Of a stretch of 64,000 nt of DNA, positions 22,351 to 35,078 are shown in pieces (position 1 is the first letter of the stretch; the number at the start of each line of letters is the position of its first letter). A program made the position numbers and the translations under genes. The DNA lies in the NCBI GenBank assembly GCA_031763025.1, contig JASSKH010000031.1, positions 6,415,458-6,479,457 on the forward strand, in the 5' to 3' direction. Source of the DNA: Macrocystis pyrifera (taxonomy: Eukaryota; Sar; Phaeophyceae; Laminariales; Laminariaceae). Under the pieces are notes generated by a model that did no database searches, was not told the DNA's origin, and worked only from the letters and a program-made list of their open reading frames with translations.

Positions 22351-22782
22351 TCGTGGCCAGAAACACCGCTCGTGGCGTGTGATTTGTACTTGGTTTCAGT
22401 GTGTAACGGTTTTGGCTCAAAAAGAACAGGTGTGCCGGATTTGGGCAAAAAAAAAAGTTGTCTGAACCTACGGATCGAAGCCGACCAACATTTTCTGTGA
22501 AATAACGAAACAAAAACGGAGCCATTTCCGTTGTCGGTTCACAACAACCCTGCCTGGGTGGCCTTCTCGTGGCCAGAAACACCGCTTGTGGCGTGTGATT
22601 TGTACTTGATTTTAGTATGAAACGGTTTTGGCTCAAAAAGAACAGGCTTACCGGATTTGGGCAAACAAAAAAGTTGTCTGAACCTACGGATCGAAGCCGA
22701 CCAACATTTTCTGTGAAAAAACGAAACAAAAACGGAGCCATATTCGTCATCGGTTCACAACAACCCTGACTGGGTGGCCTTT
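22351..22782. repeat. 216-bp tandem duplication (72 codons)
   Basis: Two units of 216 bp start at 22351 and 22567 (TCGTGGCCAGAAACACCGCT) and are about 90 percent alike by eye. Since 216 is divisible by three, a minus-strand frame of 163 codons (22259..22750) runs through both, giving two copies of a peptide with RLRSVGSDNFF, LFFLSQNR and STNHTP. It is Phe/Asn-rich with no recognised domain. It may be a chance frame preserved by the period, or a small repeat protein. Confidence 0.88.
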
Positions 22783-22972
22783 AACCCCTGCCTGCAGGAC
22801 TGTGGTGCCTTCGCGCTGTGCCCGTAGAAGCAACTTCAAGCATTCTTTCGTCCATGCATTGCCACAATATTATGTTTCAGTATTTTCAAATTTCTGTCCG
22901 GCACTGTGCAGGGCATTATTCATTCAGAGTGAAGAAGCCGGCACAATTCGTCGAATACCACTACTAATACTA

Positions 22973-23077
22973 TTACGGGGGTCCATAGTTAACAGGACCT
23001 ATGGTGTACATAAAAACCTATATGTTTGCCTATTTTTACTAACAAAATTTGGTCCCGTTAACTATGGATCCCCGTAA
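22973..23077. mobile_element. Family-1 MITE, copy 8 (TCC subtype)
   Basis: Ends TTACGGGGGTCC and GGATCCCCGTAA, arms CATAGTTAACAGGACC and GGTCCCGTTAACTATG, TA on both flanks, 105 bp. One arm base has changed (C to T near the right end). Confidence 0.92.
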
Positions 23078-23874
23078 TAATATTCACATCCGTTCGATTA
23101 CCTTCCCTGCGTATACGCACTCAATTGAGAACGCTATATTATCAATATTATACCACCCTTTAGTAATTTGTGCTATTACTATAGGTCCAATGGGGTGTAC
23201 ACTCCTGAACGTGAGGCAACCTCTGTCCTCTACCCACCGACACGTGAGTCGCAGCAAGAGCACGTCCCGTCCCAAACCACATACATACGCTACAATGCAT
23301 AGCATGCATGATTCAGGTACAGGAAAAGGAGCGAGTGGTGGTTATGTCACCATTGTCACCAATCGATTAATATATACGCGTACCAGGCACGAATATGGCA
23401 GCAGGTTGTATCCGTCTGTTATTAGCATGCTACCGACGTGGGTCGTTGCACTTTGAACACGTAGCTTTTATTGTCACACGTTCCTGGAAAACTCATAATC
23501 TACCCGATCTTCTCCTACCGACAACAACAGTAGAAATTTCGGCGAAGTCGGCAGGAAACCCTGCCCCAGCCCAGAAACGGCGTATTTACCTGGAAACCGC
23601 AGGAAACGCTGGGATGGCACGTGGTTGGTCCTATCCGACATCTCCACGCGACTATCATGCGTCCTCCCACATTACTGCTGTAGCTTCCTCCTGTTCGAAG
23701 AAAAAAAAAAAACTTTCCCATTCATTGTTGTGGTTCCTCCAACACTTATCGAACTACAAGCGAGATAATTGATTTCTAAATAATGCAGGTGTGGCCGTGA
23801 TGCTGCCTGTGCCTGAAGTACTTTCGACCTAAGGGTAGTTCACCGTTTGTCACTACTTGTTCTTGTATCAACTA
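23078..23874. other. No gene seen
   Basis: Unique non-coding sequence with one A-run near 23700. The short plus frame of 125 codons has no motif. Confidence 0.35.
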
Positions 23875-23984
23875 TTACGAGGGACCAAGTTAATAGTACC
23901 AAATTTGTTAGTTAGTAAAAATAGGGAACTATATAGGTTTTTGTGCGTACCGTAGGTGCTATTTACTATATATAGTCCTCCGTA
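23875..23984. mobile_element. Family-1 MITE, copy 9
   Basis: A diverged copy with left end TTACGAGGGACC, centre GTTAGTTAGTAAAAATAGGG (a 4-bp GTTA duplication) and right end AGTCCTCCGTA. TA flanks both sides. Confidence 0.82.
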
Positions 23985-26900
23985 TATAGTTTTTTTTTCG
24001 AGACATTCATTTAGTTTTGCAGTCAACCAACAGAATTGTAGCAACTAACTTCCGCGATCCAGCAGTTGTTGTGGAACCGGGACGCCATTCCCCACTCACT
24101 CGAAGGGAACACGTGCCGCCACACTTTCCAGCGCCCACGTCAACCAGCTTTTACAAGCCCCACTCAACAAAATATCGACTTCGGCAATACGAGCAGTAAC
24201 CCACCCATACACATGGTGTCCACAACCTCGTTGAAACTTATCTGTCACATGTCAGCACGGAAATCCTCCCATCGCGTAGTACCTAGGTTACGGCCGGGCA
24301 TCGTCCAGCAAGTAGCACGCTCGATCGCGAAGCAGTCTATTATTTAGTGCGGCACCAGGTCTGGCAATCGTTATATGATCCTGTCCGTGATAGGTCATCT
24401 TCCTACTCCTGTCAGTTGTACTGCGTTTCGAAATACTGAGGCTACAGCGGCAGCAGTATACTATTAATAGCACTATTTATTATCGCTCATCAGGATATCG
24501 AATGCGTCTTCTCCGTATTCGGGCCGGCTATTTTATCAAAATACGTACTGAGTGTGTGCAAACCAGCTACAGTACAGCAATCGGCAACATCTATCCAAAC
24601 GCATTGCTGTCCATGTTGGGTATAACTGACCCCCACAACCGCTTTCTGTTCTCCAGGTAACTCTGTTTTTAAGCGTGTCAAAGACATAGCAATCCATATT
24701 CGTACGTAACAGGACCACCCTAGCTTGCGACGGTTTGACTGGATCGCCGTCGTTGATCCAACGTGGATCAAACTTTCAGTACACGGGTTAGTGTACTGCT
24801 GCACTGTAGAAAAACACAACGCATAAACACGCTTCTAAGACTTCGGGAAACCCTTCCCCTCAATTCTTTGTGTTGTACCTGGTATACACGACGCGCCACA
24901 ACTGTTCCCCTTGTCAAAAAATTCATGGGGTGATGGCATCTTCCGAACAATAGCCCTCACTCGATTTATCTTGAATCGCATTGTCTGCAACTCACACTTG
25001 GTACACAAGCTGGCCCACGGTAACATTATTTTCTGAGGTTTTGAAACCGACGGTCAACTATCAATCCGCCGCCCATCTTTGCAAGTCGGTAGTCCCAGTG
25101 CCAAGCTTATCAGAGAGCAACTGTCACCCGTCCGCAACTAATCGGCTCGATAAAGGTGGAGAATTATCTGAATCACTAAATCGCTTCTGTTCATCTCTCC
25201 TCGGTGGGATAAAATATTTTGCTCCGAAAGAGATACAGCAATGGCCCCTCTTTTACGTGCCAGGCAGACAATACCGGCACTATGTACGCAGGCAACCGGC
25301 ACCACTCCGCACACTGCAACACTCATCGATATCGTATGAGCCAAGCGATCCGACAGGCACCAAAACGGTCAAAATCCTGCACTGTAGAGGGACGGCTCTA
25401 CTTCGCTCTACGTAAATCTATAACCGTATTGTGTTAGTTGGAGGTGTACTTGTCCGCACCCGACCTCGAAGCGCTCGAAATTTGCCAACACTCAGAAACT
25501 AAATCCCATGCCGTCTGAACCTCGACTTTAAAAGCGAGTTGTCAAACATATATCCGATAATCGACCACTTCAACTGCCCGCCCCCCTTGTGACTACGAAG
25601 TGTGCAAGTGATCACGAAAATTCCTCGATTGCAGCGTCTGCCTTTCCCTTGGGCGTTGCTTTAAAGCTCCTCTAATCCAAAATAGAATAGTTGGGTCCGT
25701 ACTTCGATTATCTCAAGCTGCAAAAAGCAGCACCTGTCTCGTGTAACGGTAATGAGTCAAGTACACCGTAATTAATGTTTTCTGCCGAGGAGCAATACGT
25801 TTCGCTCGTACCTTCCGGGGCACTTACGTATCCGTGGTGATTTTCTGGATCAATCAGTCTTTTCGAAACAATCGCAAACAAGTGGTGGGTACTGTTCAGA
25901 CCACCCCGCTTCAATCGGCTCTCTGCAGTACTGCTGTGGGTTGAAGACCGCGACCGTTTCTGATGCGCCAGTGCGTGTGCACACTGAAGCGTGCCAAAGC
26001 GTCCATAGTGTTGTCTACACCAGGCATGACGTCCCGGTTCCCCCCTACTACCTGTGGGCCGCCGGCCATTCCCGCAAAAATTTCAAGAAGTCACGGTCAT
26101 TTTATTGATTCATAAGCATGTGTCAGAGATGCCCATTCATCCTCTTGATTATCGATCATCTCACCACATACCAGGTAGGTCATCTTGATTAGCCACCAAA
26201 AGTACCGTGGCCACCACTGTCGTCCTTGCCCTCGTCGAACGTGTCGTTTCTTTATTCGAACCGCCGGAAATGCCTCACCGTGACCAAGGCGAGTGCATAA
26301 AACATCTTGTCAACAGATTGTAGAGTGTCTTCGGACACACGAAACTCGCACCCGGACATACCGTCTCAAGGAAGTGCCAACCACGCGTGCACATAACGGT
26401 CTATAGCTGGGTGCCTAGGTATGTCCTCGCTTGGCGCCCTGCTCCGGCTTGGTACTTTGATTCCGCAGGGCGCCGTTCCCATTTAGCACCCTGCTCCCAT
26501 TCACAAGGTGTTGAAACAGGTGGTCAAACCTGCTCAAGGTATGTATGTCCAGCTTGCGCACAACTCTGCGTTTTCTGTAACACTCGAACGAGCGCCCCGG
26601 CACCTTTCGTGTGTACGCCCAGCCGTGTTGCATATCGAAGTAAGAACGTGTGTGACCGCCACGACCGAACCACAGTCCCAGCCGGATCTCTCATGCCGCA
26701 CGGTCGAAACCACACAGCTCGTGGACGAGCTAACCGACCGATTGGAAGAACGAGCAGATAGGCAAGCACCCATGCATGATAAATGGCCTTTTCCGATTTT
26801 CAAACCTGCCGAGCAAGTTCAGTACATCACCCATATGACGAAAATGAAGGCCTCAACCTGAAGCTGGTCAACCAATAGCACGACCCGTAGTCTGTCCAGA

Positions 26901-27209
26901 ATAAGTTCTCTCCCGCCATTTACCGAGTCACCAACATGGTGAAACCACGGAGACTACTGTCCATCTTGGTGTCATTACACGTCAATGACCATATGTTTCG
27001 TCCCTTGCCCCGAACCTCAATGCAATCTTGACGATACGTTCTTGCTGACGAAACCCCCTATCCCCGACGGTGAAGGATCAGTGACCAAAGTGCCTATCGG
27101 ACGTTCACTGCAAAGAAACTAGATGGGCGTAAACAAGAAGTTAGAATCACTTCACATGCTAACTCCCAGTCTCTAGATACCCAAGCTCAAGGATCACCCT
27201 ACCCACCTA
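23985..27209. other. Long stretch without a supported gene
   Basis: Many short open frames on both strands and no detectable repeat. The most protein-like is the plus frame at 26508..26861 (117 codons), whose second half reads VDELTDRLEERADRQ and WPFPIFKPAEQV. That would suit a coiled-coil or Gag-like fragment, but no family is recognisable. Confidence 0.3.
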
Positions 27210-27315
27210 TTACGGAGGGCCATAGTTAATAGGACATACGGTACACACAAAAAACCTACATATTTACCTATTTTTACTAACAATATTTAGTCCTATTTAC
27301 TATGGTCCCTCGTAA
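27210..27315. mobile_element. Family-1 MITE, copy 10 (palindromic empty site)
   Basis: Ends TTACGGAGGGCC and GGTCCCTCGTAA. The flanks are CACCTA on the left and TAGGTG on the right. If TA is the duplicated target, the empty site was CACCTAGGTG, itself a palindrome. This copy is the clearest support for a TA duplication. Confidence 0.9.
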
Positions 27316-28666
27316 TAGGTGAATGGTGTCATTTCGGGGTGATCCCAAGGCGTCGGGAATTTGTAGCTTAATTACCGCGCTGCGCGTTTGTCTGGGGATC
27401 CAGCAGCTTTTGATCCCTCCTAAACGACAGCCATGCCTGCCCCAACCATATCGACGAACACAATGTCTTTACTTCTTGTCTCCGGGCTTGTTAAGCACGT
27501 AAGCAATGTTTCTGTGGACCCCCACTAGTATTCGCCACCACGATCTGGCACACGTCCGCGTTCCGTTGCATGTTCTTTTTACGTACTCTTTATGGCTTGT
27601 CGGGATGTTACTGTGCCGCCCACAGTCCGTCGCGACCCACCCCGTGTGATGTAAGAGACCGGAGCATGCAAAAAAAAAATCATCGCTACCTGGTATATTG
27701 TCTACATCTACGGTACCTGTTGCATTAGTAGTCGAATATTCTGCAAAATCTACAGTCCCCGGGCATGCTATTAAATATACACTTCGCTTCTGTCCTCCTC
27801 TTTGCCATGCTTGGACCCTGGCACACGTCACTCTTGTCATCGGTATTCATATGAGTACCCCAACGGTCCTTCGGTTTTCTCCCGGAGTGGTACATGTCGA
27901 GTATCCAGGTACCTGTGTTTGGATAATTCTCTAGTTTTTGGTTGGGGTACCGAACACCACTAAATCTGGGGGGGGCATGTGAGTGCCAGATCACCTGCCG
28001 GACCAATATGCCTACTCGAAATCCCTTGATGAAGTGCCATCGCCCCTCTGGGTGTCTGATCCCTCTCGCAGGCTCTTACAAAGGGCTGTCGCTTCCCCAC
28101 GATCTCCGAGTTTGGTACATTTGTACCGTTGTCTTCGCTTTGGGACGCTGTGGCCCCCGTTGGCGGGCCCTCACACGTCTTGAGTAGATTGGTCCGACCA
28201 ATGCTCGCCCTCACTTCTCGCTTCCCCTACTACTACCTATCTGTCTTCTCTCCATGTCTTGTCAAGCGTATCACACCGCTGCCCATCCTGATGTTGTGTT
28301 TTACGCGATACTTTTGTAGCTCTTACTTGCAACGCCATGGTGCTCGTAGAACTCGTCACAGCGATAAGGTTGGGGTTAGGTTAGGGCTAGGGCGACGGCG
28401 AGGGTGAGCGTTGGGTCGACGCCTTATCGTTATTCGTCTAGAGAAAACCACACGGAACCTTAAAAAAAAAGAAAATATTTTGGCGCTTCTTCACCTATCG
28501 GATATGCTTTGTGTTCGAAGAGTGGTGGTACAGCAGTACATTTACAATAGTACAGCACCCTGGTATGAACAGCGACGTCGTGTAAAAACGGTGCTGCATG
28601 AACCCTTTGTACGCGTAATATATCAATAGTAGCATATGAATACACGAAAAAATGACACGGCGGCAA
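27316..28666. other. No supported gene
   Basis: Unique sequence with short frames only. An A run lies near 27668 and GGTTAGGG/GGGTTAGG words near 28370-28385, too few to call a telomere-like repeat. Confidence 0.35.
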
Positions 28667-28800
28667 GTACTGGGGGGGAGAAGGGAAGACACCACCTGTG
28701 ACCATCAAGCGGCTTTTTCTAGACGGCAGTCGGCATGCCGTTGAGGGTGAACCGGAGAATATCGCACGACGAACGAGTTGAGCTGGAAAGAAAGACAACA
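28667..28800 (+). mobile_element. SINE family S, degenerate 3' fragment
   Basis: Retains the GGGGGGGAGAAGGGAAGACACC block and the CCTGTGACCATC, GAGGGTGAACC and GAGCTGGAAAG words of the SINE body, with many substitutions and no A tail or head. Confidence 0.65.
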
Positions 28801-29895
28801 GCAATGAAGGCGGAGGGAGAGAGGACAAAGAAAATATAAGGGAAAAGTGCCTGTATCCGTAATTGAAAGAAACAAACACAGGATGAGACGAAAGGATTGA
28901 CGAAACAGACTGAAACTAGAACAACGCACAAAGAGGCGACCTCCCGACTCACGACCCTAGACCCGAGGGACGCACACTAATTCATGGTTTTGCATGTGAT
29001 TCCATGGAACATCCCGTGCCAGTGGGTCATTCAATGTACTCCATAGGGAACCAAATCTAGGGGCAAATATCTCCCAGTTGGATGCCCCATGAGTAGATCC
29101 CATGGAAAGTGGGAACGCAAGGGTGTCGTCCCCGTGAGACGTCCCACATGGGAAAACCGAACAATGTGCATTTCAACGTTCAACGGACGGATTCGATTCG
29201 CTCGGGCATTCCTTTCTCGGTTCTAGCGGTGGCCCAGAAACATGATAACGACAAGGGTAGCTAGCGCCTACGATAATCTTTCTGAGGCTCCATGTTTGGG
29301 GAGCTCTATATGTCCCTCACCCAAAACGCTTGGCTGGTTTTGAGAAAAGGCTGGGCACTTAAGGTAACCCGATGCGCAGTCTCCATCCATGACGCAAATG
29401 TGCGGTAGGGGTGCACCTTAAGCTTTCCGAAGTGGGCTCCTCGCTTGAGTAGCTCTCAATCTCTCTCCGCACTTAGCCAAGCCCGCTAATGTTGAGAACA
29501 ACTGAAGATTCAGCCCGGGGAACAATCCCACGGCCTTCCGCTTGGGGGTACACAACGAAGCTTGTTGAGAATACAAGACTGAAATTCCCTACGACAAATT
29601 TCGCCCATCATTTAGATAGATTTTCAGCGAAAAAGAGCTACCTCTACCGTAGCAAGCGTCTCATGGCTACTGCTGTAGGTATCAAACGAAGCATAGAACG
29701 TTATAAAACAAAAAAGCGGTGTTCCCACGATAAGGAAGCCTGCCGTGTAGGGTGGTTGTGCCCTCCGTTGAAGAGCCCCCGTATCAGTCAGAAATGTTGT
29801 TTTCCGGAATGTGCCACCCCTCCCATAGCGCGCTCCCCCACAGTAAGAATTTGTGCTTAGGACTACGTACAGACGAGGTCTCTCTATAGAGTGCC
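28801..29895. other. No recognised gene
   Basis: Contains repeated TCCCATGG/CCATGGAA words at 29000-29150. A plus frame of 123 codons (29489..29860) contains a short Cys-bearing part (CPPLKSPRISQKCCFPEC). I cannot assign it and chance is possible. Confidence 0.3.
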
Positions 29896-30205
<310 letters not shown>

Positions 30206-30863
30206 GTTCTACTGTGCATTATTCAAGGGGCTGTCGCTAGATATTACACAGTAGAACGTTCGATCGATCGCCAGCAGACGCAACTCGGGCGAGGCATGAA
30301 ACAAAAACGAGTACATACGAACACATAGCGTTCGGAGTCTAGGGTTACGACCGTTGGGGTAAAGCGTTCTAGGGAAAACCGTTTTCTTTTTCAGCCATTT
30401 TGTCGAAATTCCTCCACCGACCGGGAAGCTGTGTGGAATTCTCGAAGCGGATGACCCCAAGCCCTAGACAAACATGATGTGATGGTTGGCGCCCCTATTT
30501 CCCCTCGACAGATACATCAAGGGAAGACGTCAAGGACAGTCGTCAATGACATCTGTCAAGGAAAGGACAGCCGTCAGGAAGCTCCATACACTAAAAATAC
30601 TGTAGGATAGTGTTACCCCCATTCTCGTCCGGCGCTACGGGCCACTCGGGCGAGAGTGGCAATGTACCTCACTCAAAATTGAGCTCGATCAGCATTTTCG
30701 TTTCTGGCGCAGCGTAAAAAGAGCACTCCATCCGTGGTGGTGCTTATCACGAAACCAAAAAGATGTAAAAAACAAACACTTAGGAGCAGCAACTAGATTA
30801 GGGTGCGTACTGTATTCACTCGGCTGCGTGAGGCTCGCAGCGGCTGAAAAAGATTCTACCGAA
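30206..30863. other. No gene seen
   Basis: Unique sequence, with GTCAAGGACAGTCGTCAATG and related GACAGYCGTCA words clustered at 30520-30570. A GAGTGGC..GTACCTCACTCAAAATTG-like word near 30652 recurs at 34133 and 63915. Confidence 0.35.
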
Positions 30864-30952
30864 GCCCTTCAGTACTGCAGTTTTAGTTCTGGGGACAAAC
30901 AGTCGAATTCGAAGTAGTTTGTCTCCAAAACGGAACTGCGATCGTAAAACGA
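30864..30952. mobile_element. piggyBac-type MITE, degenerate copy
   Basis: Resembles the clean copy at 39.7 kb: CCCTTCAGTACTGCAG at the left, TGGGGACAAACAGTCGAATTC in the middle and CAAAACGGAACTGCG at the right, followed by an intact TTAA at 30953. The left TTAA is lost. Confidence 0.6.
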
Positions 30953-30985
30953 TTAAAGATGACCCCCCCAGGTGAGATGGCGTAG

Positions 30986-31662
30986 TTGAGAAAGTTAAAG
31001 GAAGGATATAGGGGGAAACCAAGAAGAGATGATGTCCGCCAGGAAGTTTGGGAGATACAAAGCAGAAGTAGAAGAAAGGATGGAAAGAAGGGAGAGGCTA
31101 GAGCTAAGAAACAAGGAGGAATCGGAAAACACTTAGAGGTATACGGGGGATTAAGCGAAGGAATAGGAATGAAAACGTATTTGCATGGCCCAATGGACTT
31201 CGCCAAAACGCTGAAACTGCGCTTTCGTGTAGGGGACTTGGACCTGCCAGAAAGAAGAAAGAGGTATACCAGTAGCCGGGAGGAAGAGGAAGTAGATGCA
31301 CAGATGTGCCCGTGTGGCAAAGCAAAAGAGAGTAGAACTCACATAATGGGAGAATGTGACATGTACAAGGAGGAACGGGATGTGTTAGAACGGGAGATGA
31401 GGGAAACAGACGAATGTGAAATGGAGGAGTTTGATACACTGAATAGCAGCAGGAAAACGATCGCTATTCTAGGAGATAGATGGTGACCACAGGCGGCCAG
31501 ACAGGAAGGGGATAAGATTAGCAAAACATTTCTATGAAATATATGGAAACATCGTAAAGAGCGCCCAATTGTTGGTGGTGTCTCTAACAAGAGTAGGAAC
31601 GGTGCTCCGTCTCGGAAGGGATTCGTGGTCAATGGTCAAATGACTAAGGCAAGCAACAAATG
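30986..31662 (+). pseudogene. LINE (non-LTR) ORF2 C-terminal remnant
   Basis: The first 166 codons read KLRFRVGDLDLPERRKRY, then the Cys/His motif CPCGKAKESRTHIMGEC (C-x-C-x8-H-x4-C). Such motifs follow the RT domain in many non-LTR retrotransposon ORF2 proteins. The frame meets TGA after GDRW (31484-31486), but the same frame continues as PQAARQEGDKISKTFL, another TGA, then IWKHRKERPIV and GAPSRKGFVVNGQ, to a final TGA near 31660. The RT and endonuclease domains are not present upstream, so this is a 5'-truncated, decayed copy. The clade is not determined. Confidence 0.6.
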
Positions 31663-32981
31663 AGTACCCCCCCCTACCATGCGTATCCTAGGTCGTTATG
31701 TCTGAAGAGACCTGGACGGGTCAAGACTAGTGTTGCAAATCGTGTCGAAAGTATCGATTCATCGAACTCCGCTATATTGCATCGAACGTGTCGCGCCCTC
31801 CATCCTCTGACGTATTATTTTTGTGCTTGTTTCCGCAGATACTGAACGAAAGCTTCGATTTATCAACACTGAGATCGTGTCGAGTGCTAGTTTCCCTTTC
31901 GGCACACTATCGAACTCGATTCTGGTTCGATAGCCGATGCTAATGCTAGACAATCGACGTATTCTCTCGTTCCCGCTGTGGAACTGTACGGAATGTTTGT
32001 GCAAATAACGTTTAGGGGTGGTGCCTTACTTTCTGGGGCCCTCGTGTGAGGAACTCAATCCCTCACCAGGAACATGAACGACTTTTGAAAGCAGTAAAAT
32101 TTTCGCGCTCCCTCGCCCCTGAATCGGGCCGCCAAGGCGATTATCGTAGTGTGCAGAGCGAGGCAACTTCAGGAATGCGTCGAGGGTTTTTTTTTTTTCC
32201 GAGGCTTTCCCAAACGATTTTATTTGTATGTTTGCACATTTTTTTTAGGCCTTTTTTCGACGGTTCAGATCGATCCATCAATTCCTTTTCTTAAAGGCAC
32301 ATTTTTCTCGGTGCGGGGGGACCAAACACCGGTTACCTCGGATGGCGCCTGCGTGCGTTGGTCCTAAGCACATATACTACTAACTGTGGTGAAAAGTATC
32401 GTACCAACCGGTGAGTTACTCGTTGGAGGAGATCCACCTACCCAAAATCAATGAGCCAACGGTCAACCCACCCCACCGCGATGTTTGCTCACATACGTCT
32501 AGAGAGGCCTCGATGAATAGGTCCAAGACCTTAACCTTCAGTCCACATATTTGACCTCACATAATCACGGTGTGTTACGAACCACCGAGGGATCGACGGG
32601 AACGTCCTCCTCATTGTTGGGAACTACGGTATGCAGAGAGGATGGGGGGTGTTGTTGTCGCCAGAGGCGCGCCCAGGAAAGGAGGAAAATGGTACCTGGT
32701 ACCGAGGGGTTGTCAAGGCGCCGGAGTGTTTCATGGCAAGATGGCGTGAGGATAAGGCGCGAAGAGGAGTCGGGTGCACCATGCTGCCGAGGCAGTAGAG
32801 AGAGGGCGTGAAGAGTGATGTCAAGGGGGAGCGGGGGGGGGTCTGCTCATTGTGATGCGTGGCCGTAGTCGTACGACCATAGCCCCTTGCGTCCCTACAA
32901 TGCCGGAACGGAGGTTGCCACCAGGAAGACATATCTAGCACCGCCCTGAAGTATACGACGGGTCACATGGAGGGTATCCTG
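31663..32981. other. No supported gene
   Basis: A TCGATTCATCGAAC-type patch lies near 31755. The minus-strand words RHCRDARGYGR (about 32895) recur as RHCRDLSGYGR on the plus strand at 36.97 kb, evidence of a diverged coding-type repeat. There is no intact gene. Confidence 0.35.
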
Positions 32982-33088
32982 TTACGGGGGTCCATAGTTA
33001 ACGGGACCCAATTTTGCTAGTAAAAAAATAGGTAAATATATAGGTTTTTATGTATACCATAGGTCCTGTTAACTATGGACCCCCGTAA
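32982..33088. mobile_element. Family-1 MITE, copy 11 (TCC subtype)
   Basis: Ends TTACGGGGGTCC and GGACCCCCGTAA, arms CATAGTTAACGGGACC and GGTCCTGTTAACTATG, centre GCTAGTAAAAAAATAGG. Position 10 again co-varies between the arms. Confidence 0.92.
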
Positions 33089-34442
33089 TAATAAGAACCG
33101 CTTGTGAGGCGGACTTCCCAGGATACAGATGACAGCATCGAATGAAATTATTCGCTTTCCGCTGTAGCCACGTTCAGCGACGGCAATGGGGTTACTGTGT
33201 AGCTGCTTCGTGGGCGCCTTACTGTATACACACGACTTGTTACGACCATCCTCTACCCCGTCGAATGAACTAACGTGACTGTCAGTTGCGACGACCGCTA
33301 AACCTGAAACAAGAAAAACGATATCTACCCTGGATGTCTAGCTGACGTAGTGAGCGGCATGGTTGACAATGCCGTTGCCAACCGACGCCAATCCAACCCA
33401 TATGAAAACAATATTCATAGGGCGGGGTAGGGGTTAAGGATGCATTTAATGCCTGGTTAGTACAGTACATCGACAGGGCTGTAAATCGGATCGCACGCAT
33501 CGGACAAATTCGATTCAATCGTACGATTCAGTCGAAGTTGGAATCATTGAAATGGTTTCCATTGTAAAACGATTTACCCACGTGCTGAAGTTTACCGGCT
33601 AACCCCTACCACCATCACCACCACTACCACCAGGCCGGGGGTTGGTTATTGAGGGGTGTTTCGCCCGCACGGTTCGCGTGGCCTGGGTTGCTCGACATGG
33701 TTTCAAAAATCAAGCAAGCCGATGGGTTCATGAAGTCAATAAATCCGCTGTTCCTAAGCATCTTTCAATCTGAACTGATAAATTGGGTTCTGCTGTAAAA
33801 CGATTTCAATTAATAAAAATAGTGGCGTTTTCCGAAACGGAATTCAATGCGATTTCACTGTGTCGATGAATCGGTTTTCCGAAACCGACTGTCGCCCCGA
33901 TTCACGTGGACCCAACAGTTTCAGCGTCGGCGGTGACGACATAGAGCAGTCCGGACTGCAATTAGGCGAAAAGTACGTGTCCGAAGGGCAACAACATACA
34001 CGTAACGAGATGTAACACGGGCACGCAGCATGTGGATAGTAGCACTGTGGCGATATTTTTTCTTCTTATGAACTCGAAAACGACCGACCGACTGGTGCTA
34101 CTGCATGGGGGCTACCCAAATTTTCACTCGGGAGAGTGGCTCCGTACCTCACGCAGAATTAGGCTTGTTGAAAAGAACGTACCTCTGCAGGTCGAGCAGG
34201 TGTCGGACTCGTTTGAAGCTTATCAGGTGCGTGCTGCTGTGCTTTGTTTCGCTTTGTGCTGTTGTGCAGTATCTTGTACGATGTACGTTGGCCGGTCCCA
34301 GGGGATTTATTCGCACTCGCTTCGTTTGCATATATATATGTATTGTGTATTGTTTTTTTGTTCCTGTTTCGTAGGATGTGATGGCATACAGTAACAGCGC
34401 CATAGCACTCTGGGCTCTGGGCGTAAATGTAAGGACCGCTTA
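33089..34442. other. No supported gene
   Basis: The patch at 33480-33910 is rich in GATTCAATCG/AAACGATTT words, in direct and inverted form, resembling a decayed repeat. A (CCA)n-like tract lies at 33607-33633. There is no gene. Confidence 0.35.
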
Positions 34443-34541
34443 TTCCGGGGTCCATAGTTGTTAGGACCTATGGATAAAAACCTATATATTTACATATTTT
34501 TACTAACAATATTTGGTCCTATTTACTGTGGTCCCCCGTAA
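34443..34541. mobile_element. Family-1 MITE, copy 12
   Basis: Left end TTCCGGGGTCC, centre TTTACATATTTTTACTAACAA, right end GGTCCCCCGTAA, TA on both flanks. It has lost several bases near the GGACCTATGG arm. Confidence 0.88.
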
Positions 34542-35078
34542 TAATATTCCTATGGATCTCTGTACTTTCTGCAGACTTCCAGCCAGAGTGGTAAATCTGA
34601 CTGGTGCTCGTACGGTAAGGGGGCTTGCTAGTGCGTCTTTTTTATTCTTCTACTCGGGCGGGTGGCCACCTTTTATCGCAGCGATCTCTCAAGTTTTGTA
34701 AGACGTTTGCTTCTCTGCGACAACAAAACTTTGAATGTGCGTCCAATATTGAATGAGCTACGGAGGCACTCGCCCGCGCGGCGTAAACGCGGTAGTGAAC
34801 ATAATGACAGCATACCCCCCCCTCCCCGCGCGCGCGCCCTCCCCTCCCCCTGTCATAGCACCAGTCAACTTGTGTTGGACCTTTCTATCGGATGAAGAAT
34901 TGTGACTACTGGGTGTGCTGCGTGTCTTGCTGGGTGTGTGTCTGGAACGGGAAGGGTAACAAGAAGACCGCACACGAAGAAAAAAACGTGGGCTACGACA
35001 TGAGGTAACACTCCTTCGCCAAATATGTTTGGGTTTAAGAGAACTGATTCACTTTCTGAGGACCTTCCGATGTATTAC
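34542..35078. other. No gene seen
   Basis: Unique sequence with a C-rich and GC-alternating patch at 34814-34856 (CGCGCGCGCGCC). Confidence 0.35.

Noticed and set aside
28370..28390. Telomere-type repeat (GGTTAGG, GGGTTAGG)
   Set aside because: Only two or three imperfect units; chance-level.
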